Shown here one piece after another: positions 5,496 through 8,097 of a stretch of DNA of 8,097 bases. Origin of the DNA: Nitrospiria bacterium (GTDB lineage: Bacteria; Nitrospirota; Nitrospiria; Nitrospirales; UBA8639). The DNA lies in contig JAUIKP010000133.1 of assembly GCA_030430725.1 (NCBI GenBank), positions 1 through 8,097 of the forward strand. The letters are read 5' to 3'. Position 1 is the first letter of the stretch. Every line of letters starts with the position of its first letter. A program made the position numbers and the translations under genes. Below the pieces are notes generated by a model that did not search any database, had not been told where the DNA came from, and worked only from the letters and a program-made list of their open reading frames with translations.

Positions 5496-7082
5496 ATGCA
5501 GATTGAAAGCACTCCCACTTCTCCTGCGCCTCCTGTTTGTTCTCGCTACTCAGATTGGGCGAAGGTCCTGGGGCTTCTCCTCATGGCATGGGCGGCGCTA
5601 CTGGGCCTCTATTTCCCAACGGCGTTTTCCCTGGTCGAAACGTGGTCTCGCTCGAATACGTATGGCCATGGCTTTCTGATTCTACCCATGAGCGGGTATC
5701 TAATATGGCGGGAGCGGCACCGTCTGGCGGCTTTGGTGCCCAAGGCGAACTCGTGGGTGCTACTTCTGCTCGCGGGATCGGCTGGGGTGTGGTTCTTGGG
5801 TAGCGTGGCCTCGGTGATAGTGGTCCAACAACTGGCGTTGCTCACTATGGTCGCCTTCATGGTGTGGGCACTGACTGGCACTAAGGTAACCAAGGTATTG
5901 TTTTTCCCTTTGGCGTTTCTTTTCTTCGCCGTCCCTGTTGGTGGGGATCTGGTTCCGCCTCTACAAGACTTTACTGCCCTTTTTACCGTCAAAGCGCTTC
6001 GGCTGTCGGGGATTCCGGTTTTTTGGGAAGGGCGCTACTTAACGACGCCATCAGGAAGATGGCATGTGGCCGAAGCCTGTGCGGGGGTTCGGTATCTTAT
6101 TTCCGGCGCCACGCTGGGGGTGTTTTTTGCGGGCATTGTGTACCGGAGTTGGAGGAGGCGCGTAATATTTGTTCTGGGCGCCATTCTGGTCCTCATTTTG
6201 GCCAACGGGATGCGCGCATACGGCATTACGCTCTTTGGGTATTTTGTGGATCACGAACTGGCCGTGGGCGTGGACCATCTCCTGGGTGGCTGGGTGTTTT
6301 TTTGTGTGGTCATGTTTCTGCTCTTTTGGGTGGGCTTGGCCAACCGTGAATCTGAATCTTCCTTGTCCGAAGGCAAGGTGAGTACGCCATCTGCCGGGTG
6401 GGCGGTCTTTCCTTCACAAGGAGCATGTTTTCATCAAAGCACCCAGAGGAAAAGGTTTGCCCGGATGGCTATGACCGCGGGATGTGGCGTTGGTGTGGTG
6501 GCATTTGCTCCTCTTTGGGTAATGGTATTTTCCCCTTCTCCTCAGACGTCGTTGGGTCTCTCTCATTTCTCCCTGGCAGTCTCATCACCCTGGCATGCTC
6601 TGTCGGACTATGCTGGCAATTGGACGCCACACTTCGAGGGTGCCAACACCGTTCTGACTAGGACTTATACCAATGGGGATCTGTTCTTGGCCGTGTACAC
6701 ACAGCAGCAACAGGGGAGGGAATTGGTCAGTCAGAACAATACCCTCATAGGTGGGAACCAATGGGTGCTGGTGAGCGAGAATAGCAGGGAAACCCTTGTA
6801 GAGAATTTTCCTTTAACCGTGCGTGAGATGCATCTTCGGTCTGCGGTGACATCTCGTCTGGTGTGGAGTTGGTATTGGTTGGGTGGTCATAGGACTTCCA
6901 ATGCCTACATAGCCAAACTTCTTCAAACCACAGCCTATTTTTGGGGAGGGGTGACCGAAGGGGCTGTCATTGCCCTGGCAGCCGATTACCGCTTTTCCTC
7001 GGAGGAGGCCGTGAACGTTCTTAAGGACTTTCTCCAACATACATCTTTTCTTCAAGCCACGAACTCTTCCCAGAGAATGTGA
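5496..7082 (+). CDS. Exosortase with fused EpsI domain
   Basis: The 528-residue protein is an intact exosortase, the membrane cysteine protease/transpeptidase that processes PEP-CTERM-type sorting signals in Gram-negative bacteria that make exopolysaccharide. Residues 20-282 form the exosortase domain with about eight membrane segments. The catalytic residues are in place: Cys195 in EACAGVRYL, Arg240 in ANGMRAYGI and His261 in VDHLLGG. A short polar linker (283-320) leads to a further membrane segment (323-345) and an extracytoplasmic EpsI-type domain (about 355-515), including YTNGDLFLAVY, WYWLGG and SNAYIAKL. EpsI is usually a separate gene beside the exosortase, although fused forms are known in some exosortase classes such as XrtD. 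I do not assign the class. The ATG has a GGAAGG Shine-Dalgarno five bases upstream. No convincing promoter precedes it apart from an isolated TATTAT at 5414. The gene stands alone between two dead insertion sequences, with no substrate or polysaccharide gene in the window. Confidence 0.93.
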   Translation: MQIESTPTSPAPPVCSRYSDWAKVLGLLLMAWAALLGLYFPTAFSLVETWSRSNTYGHGFLILPMSGYLIWRERHRLAALVPKANSWVLLLLAGSAGVWFLGSVASVIVVQQLALLTMVAFMVWALTGTKVTKVLFFPLAFLFFAVPVGGDLVPPLQDFTALFTVKALRLSGIPVFWEGRYLTTPSGRWHVAEACAGVRYLISGATLGVFFAGIVYRSWRRRVIFVLGAILVLILANGMRAYGITLFGYFVDHELAVGVDHLLGGWVFFCVVMFLLFWVGLANRESESSLSEGKVSTPSAGWAVFPSQGACFHQSTQRKRFARMAMTAGCGVGVVAFAPLWVMVFSPSPQTSLGLSHFSLAVSSPWHALSDYAGNWTPHFEGANTVLTRTYTNGDLFLAVYTQQQQGRELVSQNNTLIGGNQWVLVSENSRETLVENFPLTVREMHLRSAVTSRLVWSWYWLGGHRTSNAYIAKLLQTTAYFWGGVTEGAVIALAADYRFSSEEAVNVLKDFLQHTSFLQATNSSQRM

Positions 7083-7100
7083 TGGTTTGGACACATTTAT

Positions 7101-8097
7101 GGGCATCTCTAAAAACTCCTGACAACCGGCTTCAATTATGCAATGCTGTGTGTTCATGGAGGAACTGACTATGTCGGCACCGAGCCAACTGGGATTCTTT
7201 GATCTTACGACACGCTATGAGTTTGTCAGGCAGCAGGGCGATCCCTGAAAACAACTCGTGCAAATGGTCCTCTGAGAATCCTTTTCGCCGGTTTTGTCCA
7301 AAGTCCTTTGCCGCTCCAAGCGGACCAAAGGCGGGCGAGTTCCCCTCGATGCCATTGGCATGTTCAAAGTCTCCGTGCTGCAAGCCCTCTATAATTTATT
7401 CGATGATCAAACAAAATATCAGATACGCGATCATCTGTCGTTTATGCGTTTTCTTGACCTCGATCTGGCCCAACGCATTCCCGATGCGAAAACGATCTGG
7501 TTGTATCGAGAAACCTTGGCGAAAGCGAGCGTGCTCGAAGCCTGTTCCAGCAATTTGACGTCTATCGGGCTACTCAGGGACTCCAACCGCGAGGGGGCCA
7601 AATGGGGGCAACTGGTTGATGCGCCCCTGGTCCCGGTCCCGAAACAACCGAATACACGAGTAGAAGACGCGGCGATTAAAGCAGGCGAGAGGAGGCTAAT
7701 CCGGCCAAACGTCGCCTGAAAGATATCGACGCCCGTTGGACGGTCTAGCATGGGGACAATCATTATGGTTAGAAGAATCATGTGAATGTTGGCACGCAGC
7801 ACAAGTCTTGCTCAATATACAGCACCTCCGCTTCCACATTCAGGAGAAAGGCTATCGCGTTAAGCCCCTGATGCCTCAGCAAAAGCGCCGGAATCGGCGG
7901 CGAGCGCGGACGCGCGTTCGTGTCGAACATGTCTTCGGTCACCAAGTGACCGCGATGGGCCGCAAGCTCGTTTGAACGATTTGAGGTAATCCGGGCTCGA
8001 GCAAATATCGGGCTCAAGAATCTTGTCTATAACTTCCAATTGGTGCAGTTCCCCAGGTTTCCAGGCGGCAGTACGGTGGCCTAACAGGGGACCAGGG
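7101..8097 (+). mobile_element. Decayed IS5-family insertion sequence, right end outside window
   Basis: From about 7101 the sequence changes to what looks like the left end of an IS5-type element (GGGCATCTCTAAAAACTCCT) followed after 70 bases by a broken IS5-family transposase on the plus strand. The exact left end is uncertain because the matching right terminal repeat is not clearly visible, and lies near or beyond the window edge. The element begins about 20 bases after the exosortase stop. It belongs to a different family from the element on the other side of the exosortase, so the two do not form a simple composite transposon. Confidence 0.7.
7171..8084 (+). pseudogene. Remnant of IS5-family transposase
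   Basis: The original start is the ATG at 7171 with GGAGG 11 bases upstream, reading MSAPSQLGFFDL as in many IS5-family transposases. Two TGA stops follow in the same frame (7246-7248 and 7273-7275). A well-preserved stretch then reads DAIGMFKVSVLQALYNL, QIRDHLSFMRFLDLDL and IPDAKTIWLYRETL. A one-base loss near 7540 shifts the frame (FQQFDVYRATQGLQPRGG in the neighbouring frame) and a compensating change near 7605 restores it at LVDAPLVPVPKQ, where the first catalytic Asp (7618-7620) survives. Another shift near 7690 gives EANPAKRRLKDIDARW and further TAG stops. A deletion near 7805 has removed the segment with the second catalytic Asp. EKGYRV and RVRVEHVFGHQ, with the catalytic Glu at 7925-7927, follow. 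After one more frameshift, IGLKNLVYNFQ leads to the TAA at 8082-8084. Confidence 0.88.

Noticed and set aside
4309..8097. A composite transposon carrying the exosortase gene
   Set aside because: The two flanking elements belong to different families (IS3 and IS5), do not share ends, and both are inactive; independent insertions explain the layout better.
1..8097. A CRISPR array, tRNA, phage genes or defence system
   Set aside because: No regularly spaced repeats, cloverleaf-like segment or recognisable phage or defence protein was found on either strand.

Overview
The window looks like a chromosomal accessory stretch of a Gram-negative bacterium with two membranes: it holds two predicted lipoproteins and an exosortase fused to an EpsI domain. 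A long inverted-repeat element at 3039-3161 resembles an interspersed repeat that I associate with Nitrospira (Nitrospirota) genomes. The lineage is therefore a reasoned guess from this repeat and the gene style, not a demonstrated assignment.

Left part (1-4170, all real genes on the minus strand). Reading in the direction of transcription, a radical SAM protein of the PA0069/Rv2578c type (4170-3151) ends inside the inverted-repeat element. A TPR-repeat lipoprotein (2832-1600) with its own near-consensus promoter follows. After a 465-base gap with no convincing gene comes a second promoter (TTGACA-17-TATGGT). It drives a helical lipoprotein of unknown function (1134-277) and, 12 bases further, a cytoplasmic-looking partner gene that runs off the left edge (264-1).

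Right part (4300-8097). A decayed IS3-family insertion sequence (4309-5385, minus strand) has recognisable terminal inverted repeats, three catalytic DDE residues, several in-frame stops, frameshifts and internal deletions. It lies directly upstream of an intact 528-residue exosortase/EpsI fusion gene (5496-7082, plus strand). About 20 bases after the exosortase stop a second decayed element begins, an IS5-family transposase (7171-8084, plus strand) with two in-frame stops near its start, two compensating frameshifts and a deletion that removed its second catalytic aspartate.

Overall, the only intact gene to the right of 4300 is the exosortase, stranded between two dead mobile elements of different families. 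No PEP-CTERM substrate, polysaccharide operon or PrsK/PrsR-like regulator is visible. I see no CRISPR array, tRNA, rRNA, phage gene or clear defence system. The most useful observations are the orphan exosortase, the repeat element that supplies the radical SAM gene's stop codon, and a duplicated 14-mer overlapping the promoter of the unknown lipoprotein operon.
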